Part shown: in pieces, positions 1 through 8,684 of the stretch
Layout of the letters: every line of letters starts with the position of its first letter
How positions within the stretch are numbered: the first letter of the stretch is position 1
From: Caballeronia sordidicola
GTDB taxonomy: Bacteria > Pseudomonadota > Gammaproteobacteria > Burkholderiales > Burkholderiaceae
Direction of reading: 5' to 3'
Assembly (NCBI RefSeq): GCF_000729995.1
Contig: NZ_JNFG01000215.1
Coordinates: forward strand, 1 to 64,000
Length of the DNA stretch: 64,000 nt
Position numbers and translations under genes: made by a program
Notes under the pieces: generated by a model
What the model saw: the letters and a program-made list of their open reading frames with translations, nothing else
Databases searched by the model: none
What the model was told of the DNA's origin: nothing

Positions 1-138
1 CCGCGACTTCTCCGCCCCTCTTTCCGTCCAATGCTGAACGTAGAAGCGACCCCTTGATGTTCTTAGCGTTATCGTTCGGTTTGAACCCGCTCATCACGCT
101 GCTAGATTGATGTCGATTCGACACATAAAAGGGTAAGC

Positions 139-1398
139 ATGTCAGCCATTCCGCAAAATGCAGCGACGCGTCCTGCATCAGTCGATTCAAGCGGATCTTC
201 AGAGAAAGCACCTGCACATATCATCCGCGACGACGTCGAAGCCATCGCACGCGCCCACGAAGTGGCCGCTCGCCTTGTCGAACATGCCAGCGAGCGCGAT
301 CGCGAGCGTCGCTTGCCGCACGAAGAAATCGACTGGTTTTCGCAAGCCGGCTTATGGGCGATCACCGTACCCAAAGAGTACGGCGGTGCGGGGGTGTCAT
401 ATGTGACAGTGACCGAAGTCATCAAGATCATCGCCGCGGCCGATCCGTCGCTGGCACAGTTGCCCCAGAACCATCTGGGTCTCGTCGACGTCATCGCGTT
501 AACGGGAACCCCAGAGCAGAAGCAGTTCTTCTTCGGCGAGATATTGCAGGGCAAGCGTTTCGGCAACGGCTTCTCGGAGAAGGGCACTAAGCACGTCCTC
601 GACCTGAAGACACGCGTCACAGCCGAGGGTGACGAGTATGTCGTGCACGGCACGAAGTTCTATTCGACCGGTGCGCTGTTCGCGCACTACGTGCCGGTCC
701 TGGGTCTCGACGACGAACGGCGTGGCTGGCTTGCCTACATTCCAGCGGGTACCGCGGGCTTGCAGGTTATCGATGACTGGTCAGGCTTTGGTCAGCGCAC
801 CACCGCGAGCGGTACGGTTATCGCGGACCAGGTACGCGTTGCGGCATCCCACGTATTTCCGGCCTTTCGCGTATCGGACGTGCCGACGCTCAATGGCCCG
901 ATTTCCCAGATCATCCAGGCAGCAATCGATGCGGGTATCGGGCGGGCGGCGATAGACGACACGCTGAAGTTCGTCCGCGAGCGCTCGCGTCCATGGATCG
1001 ATAGCGGAGTCGAGCGCGCCAGCGACGATCCGCTCGTGGTACGTGAGGTGGGTCATCTTCACATCCAGTTGCACGCTGCCGAGGCGTTGCTCGAGCGTGC
1101 GGCGCGTACGCTGGACGCCATTGCAACGCAAGGGCATGCGCCAAGCGAAGACGACATTGCCCGTGCATCGGTGGCGGTCGGCGAAGCAAAGGTATTGACC
1201 ACCGAGATCGCATTGCTTGCCGGTGAAAAGCTGTTCGAACTGGCCGGTACGCAGTCGACGCTTGCCGCGCATAACCTCGACCGTCACTGGCGCAACGCGC
1301 GCACGCATACGCTGCACGACCCCGTGCGCTGGAAGTATCACCTGGTGGGCAACTATTACTTAAATGGCATCAAGCCGACGCGCCACCCGTGGAACTAG
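139..1398 (+). CDS. sfnB: SfnB-type acyl-CoA dehydrogenase-fold flavin oxidoreductase
   Basis: Predicted cytosolic flavoenzyme of the acyl-CoA dehydrogenase superfamily, nearest in my reading to the SfnB group linked to growth on dimethyl sulfone and other organosulfur compounds. The order is a helical N-terminal domain (about residues 30-150, with the YGGAG stretch near residue 85), a beta middle domain with the FYSTGA segment (about 175-180) and a helical C-terminal domain ending in the R-x-H-T-L-H-D-P-V-R-W-K-Y family signature. At 419 residues it is full length. The ATG has a weak GGGTAAG ribosome site. It is followed at 128 bp by a periplasmic binding protein. Family assignment is firm; the sulfur role is inferred. 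Confidence 0.8.
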   Translation: MSAIPQNAATRPASVDSSGSSEKAPAHIIRDDVEAIARAHEVAARLVEHASERDRERRLPHEEIDWFSQAGLWAITVPKEYGGAGVSYVTVTEVIKIIAAADPSLAQLPQNHLGLVDVIALTGTPEQKQFFFGEILQGKRFGNGFSEKGTKHVLDLKTRVTAEGDEYVVHGTKFYSTGALFAHYVPVLGLDDERRGWLAYIPAGTAGLQVIDDWSGFGQRTTASGTVIADQVRVAASHVFPAFRVSDVPTLNGPISQIIQAAIDAGIGRAAIDDTLKFVRERSRPWIDSGVERASDDPLVVREVGHLHIQLHAAEALLERAARTLDAIATQGHAPSEDDIARASVAVGEAKVLTTEIALLAGEKLFELAGTQSTLAAHNLDRHWRNARTHTLHDPVRWKYHLVGNYYLNGIKPTRHPWN

Positions 1399-1526
1399 AA
1401 CGGGCTCGTCGATAAACAGGGCGGTTGCGAATAATCAGCCAAGTCGTATGGAGGCGCCTTGCCGCTGCGCGCTTTCAGTCGAACGTTGTCCTCACGCTTA
1501 CTCCACAGAAACGGAAACTATCTTTC

Positions 1527-2570
1527 ATGCTTAAACCTATCGGCCGTCTGTTCGTCGCCGCGTTGCTTGCCGGCAGCATCTCCGCCTATGCAGCAGGCGG
1601 TTTGCCCAATGCTCCCGCCCCCTTCAACAAAGGCGGCGTCAGGATCGCGTTGGTCAATTATCTTTCGACTGGCGATTTCTTCCAGGCTTATGAAGCGGGT
1701 GCGCAAAAGCAGGCCAAGGCGCTGGGCATCGACTTGCGCATTTACGAGGGACGTCAGGATGCCGCCCAGCAACGTGACCAGATTCAGCAAGCAATCAATC
1801 TGGGTGTTTCAGCGATCATCGTGAATCATGGTTTGCCTGAGTCTCTAAAGGACGTGGTGCAGGTGGCGCTGGATAAAGGCATCAAGGTGGTCGCGTTTGA
1901 CGTTGACCTCGGGAACCCGAAAGTGCCGCAGATCGAGCAAAGCGATCACGACCTCGCGACTTTGTTGCTCGATCAGGCAGTGAAAGATAACGGCGATGCG
2001 TTCTCCGCCGCGTACGTCTATGTGCCGGGCTTCGCTCCGCTCGACCGGCGCGACGCGGTCTGGAAGGCCTTCAAGACCGCACATCCGAAGATCAAGGAGG
2101 AGGCGCGCTTCGGCACGGTCGATAACCCGATTGCACAGTCGGTGGCCAACCAGGCCGCGGCGGCTTATCGGGCGCATCCCGACGTGCGTGTGGTGTTCGC
2201 GCCATACGATGAGTTCGCCCGCGGCGCGAAACTGGCGGCCGACGAGGCAGGCATCGCTTCGAAGCTCCGGATTTATAGCGCCGATATATCGACGGCCGAT
2301 ATAGAGGCGATCCGGGCGCCCGGGAGTTCGTGGGTCGCCACTGCCGCGACTAATCCTGCCGTAGTGGGAGAAGTGTCGGTGCGAGCGGCGGCGCTGCTGG
2401 TGGCAGGCCAGGACCCGGGGCATAGGATCGCAATAAAACCTGCGTTGATCACGCGCGACGACCTGGTCAAGAATGATATCCACACGATTGCGGACCTTGA
2501 GTCGCGGTTTGTGGATTTCAGGCAGGCAGATGTGGCCAAGGCAGGCTGGATCCCAGAGGTTCGCGATTAA
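1527..2570 (+). CDS. Orphan sugar-type ABC substrate-binding protein
   Basis: Periplasmic type-I binding protein of the ribose/galactose group (Peripla_BP_4). I start it at the ATG giving M-L-K-P-I-G-R followed by a clear signal peptide (hydrophobic to about residue 22, cleavage near AYA-AGG); the longer frame from a TTG at 1425 adds an unlikely 34-residue leader. The mature part shows the two Rossmann-like lobes, with the usual N-Q-A-I-N-L-G-V-S-A-I-I-V region near residue 95. No ATPase or permease lies beside it, so it either serves a distant importer or cooperates with the rhamnose system 2 kb downstream. The ligand is unknown. Confidence 0.75.
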   Translation: MLKPIGRLFVAALLAGSISAYAAGGLPNAPAPFNKGGVRIALVNYLSTGDFFQAYEAGAQKQAKALGIDLRIYEGRQDAAQQRDQIQQAINLGVSAIIVNHGLPESLKDVVQVALDKGIKVVAFDVDLGNPKVPQIEQSDHDLATLLLDQAVKDNGDAFSAAYVYVPGFAPLDRRDAVWKAFKTAHPKIKEEARFGTVDNPIAQSVANQAAAAYRAHPDVRVVFAPYDEFARGAKLAADEAGIASKLRIYSADISTADIEAIRAPGSSWVATAATNPAVVGEVSVRAAALLVAGQDPGHRIAIKPALITRDDLVKNDIHTIADLESRFVDFRQADVAKAGWIPEVRD

Positions 2571-2659
2571 AGGATGGTTGCTTCGCGATCCTGATGATTG
2601 ATGCGATTATCTGCTCGGCGCGGATTCAACCCGCTGGAAAGACTGATGCAGTCAAAGAA

Positions 2660-2696
2660 AAAATCCCGCACCGGCGAAGCGCCTGTGCGGGATTTT
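2660..2696. terminator. Bidirectional rho-independent terminator
   Basis: Perfect 12-bp inverted repeat (AAAATCCCGCAC, 2660-2671, pairing with 2685-2696) around a 13-nt loop, with an A-tract before it and a T-rich run after it, so it can work on both strands. It lies between the convergent binding-protein gene and the YeaQ-like gene. Confidence 0.85.
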
Positions 2697-2760
2697 CAAT
2701 TTAAAGAACTGCGTTTGTAAGCGCCGGTGTTTGCCAGATTGTTCCCTGGCGCGTCCCCGG

Positions 2761-3030
2761 CTAAACCGTTCGCCCTCGGCTAAAGAGTCGCAGGATGAAC
2801 AGCAGGATCACGGCGCCAATCAACGCGGTGATCAGCGACCCAATAATGCCGCCGCCGAGGTGCAGGCCGAGCACGCCGCCGACCCACCCGCCAATGAACG
2901 CGCCGACAATGCCGACAATGATGTCCACAATAATTCCGAAGCCGCCTCCATCAACGATTCGGCCGGCGAGCGCGCCGGCAATTCCGCCAATGATCAGCCA
3001 GAAGATGATTCCGTGCGAGACAGGTTCCAT
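2761..3030 (-). CDS. GlsB/YeaQ/YmgE-family stress-response membrane protein
   Basis: Small 89-residue integral membrane protein of the transglycosylase-associated/YeaQ family. Three hydrophobic segments (about 6-25, 31-55 and 60-82) are very rich in Gly, Ile and Val, with the family's G-G-I-A-G and G-x-x-G-G-W-V-G patterns, and the protein ends in a short basic tail. A GGAG ribosome site precedes the ATG. These genes are commonly stress- or stationary-phase-induced; the molecular role is unknown. It is convergent with the binding-protein gene and separated from it by the terminator. Confidence 0.85.
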   Translation of the reverse strand: MEPVSHGIIFWLIIGGIAGALAGRIVDGGGFGIIVDIIVGIVGAFIGGWVGGVLGLHLGGGIIGSLITALIGAVILLFILRLFSRGRTV

Positions 3031-3431
3031 AGCGTTTCTCCGTCAGGTTAAATGCGTGTAGCAAGCTACCTGCATGGTGATGACAATTCTTACGGGGACA
3101 CCCCGGTTAGACGATGTTCATGTTCCCCCTGAATCGATAAGCCTCTCGGTTCGAGCAAACCGCGTGCCCGGAAAGGGCAATGCGGCAAGAACGACCGATT
3201 CACCAAGCTTGGCGCTTATGCGCTGCAGGCGTCATAGGGCTAAACCCGAACTCGAATGCTCCCTCTATAAGCTTGTGATCCACTTTTGCTATCGGACCAT
3301 CGAATAGTCGGATTGTTTGGCTATGAGAGCGCCCCTATAGTTCGTTCATCAGCGGCTTTAAGCAGGCGCCGAACGGAATGCGAAACTTGGCGCCGAAGCA
3401 ACGCAATCATCTAAAGACAAAAGGAGACACG
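3031..3431. other. Intergenic region upstream of the rhamnose operon
   Basis: About 400 bp between the YeaQ-like gene (minus) and the first rhamnose gene (plus). I see no convincing protein gene. It should hold both promoters. At 3308-3327 it carries TCGGATTGT-N5-TATGAG, which recurs with one change in the LysR/mutarotase intergenic region at 8572-8591. Confidence 0.5.
3308..3327 (+). promoter_or_regulatory. Candidate rhamnose LysR operator, copy 1
   Basis: TCGGATTGT-N5-TATGAG, 105 bp before the start codon of the first rhamnose gene. It matches the second copy at 8572-8591 in 14 of 15 specified positions. The shared position near promoters of one pathway suggests a regulator site; binding is inferred. 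Confidence 0.4.
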
Positions 3432-4184
3432 ATGAACCAGATCGATCTGGCAGGACGGACCGTGGTAATCACCGGTGGCGCACGCGGTATTGGCTACGCG
3501 GTCGCACAACGGGCGCTCGCCTCCGGCGCTGAAGTTGCATTGTGGGATATCGACGCTGAACGTCTTGAGCGCGCCCGCGGCGAACTCGCGAAGGCCGGCA
3601 AGGTCAGCGTCGCCGTGGTCGAACTGACGGAAGAGGCATCAGTTGAACAAGCCACGCAGCAGACGCTGCAAGCGCATCGAAAGATCGATGTGCTGATCAA
3701 CTGCGCGGGCATCACCGGCGGCAACGGCACGACCTGGGAGCTGGCGCCGGACGTATGGCGCCGCGTGATCGACGTTAATCTGATCGGCCCGTATCTCACC
3801 TGCCGCGCCGTCGTGCCGCACATGCTGAAGGAAGGCTACGGCCGGATCGTGAATATTGCGTCGGTGGCGGGCAAGGAAGGCAATCCGAATGCGTCGCACT
3901 ATAGCGCCTCGAAAGCTGGCCTGATCGGGCTGACGAAGTCGCTCGGCAAGGAGCTCGCCACGCGCGGCATCCTCGTCAACGCGGTGACGCCGGCGGCTGC
4001 CAAGACCGAGATTTTCGATTCCATGGCGCAGCAGCATATTGACTACATGCTGTCCAAGATTCCGATGAACCGCTTTCTCCTGCCGGAAGAAGCCGCCTCC
4101 CTGATTCTGTGGCTCAGTTCGGAGGATTGCGCGTTCAGCACGGCGTCGGTGTTCGATCTGTCCGGTGGCCGCGCGACCTACTGA
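3432..4184 (+). CDS. SDR dehydrogenase, probable 2-keto-3-deoxy-L-rhamnonate 4-dehydrogenase
   Basis: Classical short-chain dehydrogenase of 250 residues. The nucleotide-binding motif T-G-G-A-R-G-I-G is at about residues 13-20, the N-C-A-G motif near 90, and the catalytic Tyr and Lys in Y-S-A-S-K near 158-162. The start is the ATG with AAAGGAGAC just upstream; a longer frame from 3378 lacks a ribosome site. It leads an operon with an MFS carrier, L-rhamnonate dehydratase and L-rhamnose dehydrogenase. That context fits the LRA5-type enzyme, which oxidises 2-keto-3-deoxy-L-rhamnonate to the 2,4-diketo acid. The substrate is inferred from context; the fold is certain. Confidence 0.72.
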   Translation: MNQIDLAGRTVVITGGARGIGYAVAQRALASGAEVALWDIDAERLERARGELAKAGKVSVAVVELTEEASVEQATQQTLQAHRKIDVLINCAGITGGNGTTWELAPDVWRRVIDVNLIGPYLTCRAVVPHMLKEGYGRIVNIASVAGKEGNPNASHYSASKAGLIGLTKSLGKELATRGILVNAVTPAAAKTEIFDSMAQQHIDYMLSKIPMNRFLLPEEAASLILWLSSEDCAFSTASVFDLSGGRATY

Positions 4185-4252
4185 AGCCGCTAGCGGATGT
4201 CCCGGGTGTCGCTACAGCCACGCCCGTCACATAAAAATATCTGGAGACACGC

Positions 4253-5572
4253 ATGAGCGATACCGCTAGTGCGGAGGAAGCGGTCGTTGGTCGCGTGATG
4301 CGCCGTCTGCTGCCGTTCCTGTTGCTGATGTACATGCTGGCGTTTCTCGATCGGGCAAATATCGGCTTCGCGCAGAAAGCACTGCAGCACGATACGGGTC
4401 TTTCGAATGCGGCCTTTGCGTTCGGAGCGGGCGTGTTTTTTGTCGGCTATGCGCTCTTCGAAGTACCGAGCAACTTGCTGCTGCATCGTGTGGGAGCCAA
4501 GCTCTGGATGTGCCGGATCATGGTGACATGGGGGCTTGTTTCCGCAGCGATGGCGTTCGCGCATACGGCCACCATGTTCTATGTGTTGCGCTTCGCGCTG
4601 GGTGTGGCTGAGGCAGGCTTTTTCCCGGGCATTGTGTATTACCTCACGCGCTGGTTTCCTCAATCGGCGCGAGCGAGGGCGCTAGGCGTGTTCTATTTCG
4701 GCGCGCCGCTCGCGTTCATCTTCGGCAGCCCATTGTCCGGCGCGTTGCTCGACCTGCATGGCGCGTTTGGTTTTGCGGGCTGGCAGTGGCTCTTCCTGGT
4801 GGAAGGCGTTCTTGCCTCCATCGTCGGCGTATGGGCGTTCTGGTATCTCGACAACGATCCATCGAAGGCCCGCTGGTTGAATGACGGTCAACGTGAGCTG
4901 CTGCTATCGCGACTCTCCCACGACGCGCAGACAGCGTCCGCGCACGGACCTCGCAGCGTGCTTGCCGCATTGATCGATCCGCGAGTGCTGACCCTGTCAG
5001 CCGTGTATTTTTTAATTCAGATGTCCGTGTATGGCGTGATCTTTTATCTGCCGCAACAAGTGGCTGCGTTGCTTGGCGCGAACGTGGGTGCGAAGGTCGG
5101 TTTCGTCACGGCGATCCCCTGGTTGTGCGCGGTGCTTGTGACGTGGGTGGTGCCGCGTTATGCGGATCGTTATGGCCAGCATCGACGGCTCGCCGTGCTG
5201 ATGCTGATCGTGGCCGGTGCGGGCATCGCGGTATCGGGACTCGCAGGTCAACCTGTGATCTCGCTGATCGCGTTGTGTTTCGCAGCGAGCGGCCTGATCG
5301 CAGCACAACCGCTGTTCTGGACCTTTCCCACGCATTACCTGACCGGCGCCGCTGCGGCCGGAGCCATCGCGTTGATCAATTCGCTCGGCAGCCTCGGCGG
5401 TTTCGTCGCGCCGATGGTGCGCACGGCCGCGGAACGTTCCTATGCATCGACTAGCGCGGGTCTCGTCCTGCTCGGACTCGTTGCCGTGCTCGCCGCCATC
5501 GCGATCATCGTGTTCGTGCGTCCTGCGCAGACACCCGCTTATATCCACGACAAGCGTGCCAAAGCGTCCTGA
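4253..5572 (+). CDS. MFS transporter, ACS family, probable L-rhamnonate/rhamnose carrier
   Basis: Twelve-helix inner-membrane carrier of 439 residues in the anion:cation symporter branch of the major facilitator superfamily. The N-terminal L-D-R-A-N-I-G-F-A motif (about residues 32-40) is typical of hexuronate and sugar-acid carriers. It starts at an ATG with GGAGAC upstream, 68 bp after the dehydrogenase, and is followed 27 bp later by L-rhamnonate dehydratase. The arrangement resembles the E. coli rhmT-rhmD pair, so L-rhamnonate is the likeliest substrate, although L-rhamnose is possible. The cluster also has an ABC importer, so this may be a second entry route for the acid. Confidence 0.8.
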   Translation: MSDTASAEEAVVGRVMRRLLPFLLLMYMLAFLDRANIGFAQKALQHDTGLSNAAFAFGAGVFFVGYALFEVPSNLLLHRVGAKLWMCRIMVTWGLVSAAMAFAHTATMFYVLRFALGVAEAGFFPGIVYYLTRWFPQSARARALGVFYFGAPLAFIFGSPLSGALLDLHGAFGFAGWQWLFLVEGVLASIVGVWAFWYLDNDPSKARWLNDGQRELLLSRLSHDAQTASAHGPRSVLAALIDPRVLTLSAVYFLIQMSVYGVIFYLPQQVAALLGANVGAKVGFVTAIPWLCAVLVTWVVPRYADRYGQHRRLAVLMLIVAGAGIAVSGLAGQPVISLIALCFAASGLIAAQPLFWTFPTHYLTGAAAAGAIALINSLGSLGGFVAPMVRTAAERSYASTSAGLVLLGLVAVLAAIAIIVFVRPAQTPAYIHDKRAKAS

Positions 5573-5599
5573 ACATTAGAACCTTAACGGAGTCCAATC

Positions 5600-6778
5600 A
5601 TGTCCATGCCCACCATCCGCCACGTTCGCGCGTTCACTGTTCGCGGCGGCGGCGCCGACTATCACGACCAGGGCGCCGATCACTGGATCGACGACCATAT
5701 CTCGACGCCTATGGGGCGTTACCCTGAGTATCGCGCGAGCCGCCAGTCGTTCGGCATCAACGTGCTCGGTTCGCTGGTTGTCGAAATTGAAGCGAGCGAT
5801 GGCACAGTCGGCTTCGCGGTCACCACCGGCGGTGAGATAGGGGCGTTTATCGTGGAGAAACATCTGGCGCGGTTTCTCGAAGGCCAACGGGTTACCGACA
5901 TCGAGAAGATGTGGGACCAGATGTATTTCGCCACGCTCTATTACGGGCGCAAAGGCATCGTGCTGAATGCGATCTCGGGCGTTGATCTTGCATTGTGGGA
6001 TCTGCTCGCGAAGGTTCGCAAGGAGCCGGTGTTTCATCTTTTAGGTGGACCTGTACGCGACGAACTGCAATTCTATGCAACCGGCGCACGTCCTGACCTG
6101 GCGAAGGAGATGGGTTTTATCGGCGGCAAGATGCCGTTGCAGCACGGACCCGCGGAAGGTGAGGAAGGGCTGACGAAGAACATTGCGAAGCTTGCCGATA
6201 TGCGCTCGAAAGTAGGCGATGATTTCTGGCTGATGTTCGACTGCTGGATGAGCCTCGACCTGAACTACGCAACGCGCCTCGCGCACGCGGCGAAGGAATA
6301 CGGCCTGAAGTGGCTTGAAGAAGCGTTGCCGCCCGATGACTATTGGGGTTACGCCGAACTGCGGCGCTCGGTGCCGCGCGGCATGATGGTGACGACCGGT
6401 GAGCATGAAGCCACGCGCTGGGGTTTCCGCATGTTGTTTGAAATGGGCTGCGCCGATCTGGTCCAGCCGGACGTGGGATGGTGTGGCGGCATCACGGAAC
6501 TGATCAAGATCTCCGCACTCGCCGATGCCCATAACGTGCTGGTCGTGCCGCATGGATCATCGGTCTATAGCTATCACTTCGTGGTGACGCGGCACAACTC
6601 GCCGTTCGCGGAGTTCCTGATGATGGCGCCGAAAGCCGACGAAGTCGTGCCCATGTTCAACCCGCTGCTGCTCGATGAACCCGTGCCCGTGAATGGCCGG
6701 ATGAAGGTGCCGGAGACACCGGGTTTCGGTGTGCGGCTCAATCCCGAATGCACCCTTGTGCGTCCGTATACACATTGA
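5600..6778 (+). CDS. rhmD: L-rhamnonate dehydratase
   Basis: Enolase-superfamily enzyme (392 residues) that dehydrates L-rhamnonate to 2-keto-3-deoxy-L-rhamnonate with Mg2+. It can be followed against E. coli RhmD almost throughout: D-Y-H-D-Q-G-A-D-H-W-I-D-D-H near the start, S-R-Q-S-F-G-I-N-V-L-G, F-Y-A-T-G-A-R-P-D-L-A-K-E-M-G-F-I-G-G-K-M-P, the metal ligands in F-D-C-W, L-E-E-A and T-T-G-E-H, the catalytic His in V-V-P-H-G-S-S-V-Y-S, and the C-terminal G-F-G-V stretch. It lies between the MFS carrier and L-rhamnose dehydrogenase in one operon. This is the most secure member of the pathway. Confidence 0.95.
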   Translation: MSMPTIRHVRAFTVRGGGADYHDQGADHWIDDHISTPMGRYPEYRASRQSFGINVLGSLVVEIEASDGTVGFAVTTGGEIGAFIVEKHLARFLEGQRVTDIEKMWDQMYFATLYYGRKGIVLNAISGVDLALWDLLAKVRKEPVFHLLGGPVRDELQFYATGARPDLAKEMGFIGGKMPLQHGPAEGEEGLTKNIAKLADMRSKVGDDFWLMFDCWMSLDLNYATRLAHAAKEYGLKWLEEALPPDDYWGYAELRRSVPRGMMVTTGEHEATRWGFRMLFEMGCADLVQPDVGWCGGITELIKISALADAHNVLVVPHGSSVYSYHFVVTRHNSPFAEFLMMAPKADEVVPMFNPLLLDEPVPVNGRMKVPETPGFGVRLNPECTLVRPYTH

Positions 6779-6794
6779 AAACACTGAGGTTATC

Positions 6795-7577
6795 GTGCTG
6801 CTCGACAAGAAGGTGGTGATTGTCACAGGCGGATCGCGAGGCATTGGCCGCGCGATCGCCGTGGCCTGCGCGAAGGAAGGCGCGGACGTCGTACTGAACT
6901 ATTGGGGCGATAACGACCGCTCGTATGGACGGTTGTCGGCGGTGCAGGAGGTGGTCGGCGAGATAGAGACACTTGGCCGGCGAGTGATCGCCGTCGAAGG
7001 AAACGTCGCGCTGCGTGAGACGGGGCTCGAACTCGTGAAGCAGGCAGTCGATGCATTCGGTCATGTCGACGTCCTCGCGAGCAACGCGGGTATCTGTCCA
7101 TTTCACTCGTTCCTCGACATGCCTGCGTCGGTGTACGAAGCGACTGTCGGCGTCAACCTGAACGGTGCGTTTTATGTGACGCAGGCCGTTGCGAATCAGA
7201 TGAAGCTGCAAGGAACAGGGGGCGCGATCGTTGCGACCAGTTCGATCAGCGCGCTCGTTGGCGGCGGCATGCAGACCCATTACACGCCGACCAAGGCGGG
7301 CGTTCATTCGCTGATGCAGTCGTGTGCGATCGCGCTGGGGCCTTATGGCATCCGCTGCAATTCGGTGATGCCCGGCACGATCGCGACGGACCTGAACGCA
7401 GAAGATCTCGCCGATGCCGAGAAGCGCGCGTACTTCGAAAAGCGCATTCCGCTCGGACGCCTGGGCGAACCGGATGACGTCGCGCAGTGCGTGACATTTC
7501 TCGCATCGGATCGCGCGCGCTATGTCACGGGAGCATCGCTGCTGGTGGACGGCGGCCTGTTCGTCAACCTTCAGTGA
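6795..7577 (+). CDS. L-rhamnose 1-dehydrogenase (NAD(P)+)
   Basis: Short-chain dehydrogenase of 260 residues for the first step of the non-phosphorylative route, L-rhamnose to L-rhamnono-lactone. I start it at the GTG (M-L-L-D-K-K), with GAGG upstream and only 16 bp after rhmD; an in-frame ATG at or near 6729 would overlap rhmD. T-G-G-S-R-G-I-G is at 11-18. Stretches such as N-A-G-I-C-P-F-H-S-F-L-D-M-P, S-S-I-S-A-L-V-G-G, H-Y-T-P-T-K-A-G and the terminal L-V-D-G-G-L-F-V-N-L-Q are characteristic of the Azotobacter-type enzyme. Its last 14 bases overlap the convergent LysR gene. Confidence 0.9.
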   Translation: MLLDKKVVIVTGGSRGIGRAIAVACAKEGADVVLNYWGDNDRSYGRLSAVQEVVGEIETLGRRVIAVEGNVALRETGLELVKQAVDAFGHVDVLASNAGICPFHSFLDMPASVYEATVGVNLNGAFYVTQAVANQMKLQGTGGAIVATSSISALVGGGMQTHYTPTKAGVHSLMQSCAIALGPYGIRCNSVMPGTIATDLNAEDLADAEKRAYFEKRIPLGRLGEPDDVAQCVTFLASDRARYVTGASLLVDGGLFVNLQ

Positions 7578-8514
7578 ACGATCCGGCCGAGTACTTGCGT
7601 AGCAACGCGATGCAGTATTCGGCGGGTTCGCTGAGCGTTTCATGTTTGCGCCGCAACAAGCCGAAGCCCGAAAGGCTTTTGCCGATCTCGATGGGCAGTT
7701 CGATCAGTAAATGTGCCCGCAGGTAATCGCGTACGACGGACTCCGGCAGCATGGCGACGGCGTCGCTGTTCTGCAAAAGCTGCAGCGTGGCGAAGATCGA
7801 TGCGCACTCGACCACGTTGGAGGGCGAAGCAAGCTTGGCCCGCGCAAGCTCTTCTTCGAACAGCGCGCGCGCGGGGCTGGTGATCGGTTGCAGGATCCAG
7901 GGCCAGGAAATCAGCGCGTCGAGCGAGAGCGTGGTTTCATGGGCGAGCGGATGCCCGGCGCGCACCACCAGCCGCATGGCCTCGCGCGAGAGCGGTTCGA
8001 AGTCGAAGTCGTTGTGCTGGAGCGGCGTGGTGAGACGGCCGAGCGCAAGATCCACTTCGCGGCGGTGCAGCAATTGCACCACCTGGTCGCTGGTCTCGCC
8101 AAGAATGCGGACGTTGAGCAGCGGCCGTTCGCTTTTAAGTTCGGCGATGGCCATGGCGAGCACGTCGGGCGCCGCACCCATGATCGCGCCGACGGTCAGT
8201 TGACCGTGACCGCCGCGCCGCTTGCTTTCGAGGTCGGCGGCGAAGCGCGTGAGGTCGGCAAGCGAGCGGCGCGCATAGGCGAGCGTGGCGACACCGAGCG
8301 GCGTGGGCTGCATGCCGCGGGCGTTGCGCTCGAACAGGAGGAAGCCGAACGCTTCTTCTATGTCGCTCAGCATCCGGCTTGCGCTCGGCTGGGCAACGTT
8401 GATGGCTTCGGCGGCCTGGTGCAGGTTGCGGGCGTCGTCGAGGGCGACAAGCAGCGCGAGATGCTTGAATTTCAGGCGATTGACGAGGGCAATCTGGGAG
8501 ACGTTCTGGTTCAT
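7564..8514 (-). CDS. LysR-family regulator of the rhamnose cluster (GbpR-like)
   Basis: LysR-type regulator of about 316 residues: winged helix-turn-helix at about 15-75 (L-V-A-L-D-D-A-R-N-L-H-Q-A-A-E, Q-P-S-A-S-R-M-L), then an effector domain with V-G-A-I-M-G-A-A-P typical of the sugar-responsive GbpR branch. I choose the ATG giving M-N-Q-N-V-S-Q, preceded by AGGA; the longer frame adds an unlikely 34-residue leader. It is divergent from the mutarotase gene and convergent with L-rhamnose dehydrogenase, in the middle of the pathway. Rhamnose or a pathway intermediate is the probable inducer, by inference. Confidence 0.85.
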   Translation of the reverse strand: MNQNVSQIALVNRLKFKHLALLVALDDARNLHQAAEAINVAQPSASRMLSDIEEAFGFLLFERNARGMQPTPLGVATLAYARRSLADLTRFAADLESKRRGGHGQLTVGAIMGAAPDVLAMAIAELKSERPLLNVRILGETSDQVVQLLHRREVDLALGRLTTPLQHNDFDFEPLSREAMRLVVRAGHPLAHETTLSLDALISWPWILQPITSPARALFEEELARAKLASPSNVVECASIFATLQLLQNSDAVAMLPESVVRDYLRAHLLIELPIEIGKSLSGFGLLRRKHETLSEPAEYCIALLRKYSAGSFTEG

Positions 8515-8571
8515 CGGGCGTCCTCGTGCGTCCATTCTGCGATTCGGTTTTGCGATCGGCTGATCCTGACT

Positions 8572-8591
8572 TCGGATTGTCATGTTATCAG
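8572..8591 (+). promoter_or_regulatory. Candidate rhamnose LysR operator, copy 2
   Basis: TCGGATTGT-N5-TATCAG in the 170-bp divergent gap between the LysR gene (starting at 8514, minus) and the mutarotase gene (starting at 8685, plus). It is the counterpart of the motif at 3308-3327. Its position would allow autoregulation and control of the transport half of the cluster. Confidence 0.4.
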
Positions 8592-8684
8592 TCGGCGAAT
8601 TATAGTCGTAACGCACAAGCCGGAAGTCGGACTCGCTTTATGACGATGATCAACCGGTTCAACACCTATAAAAGGCAAGCCGCA

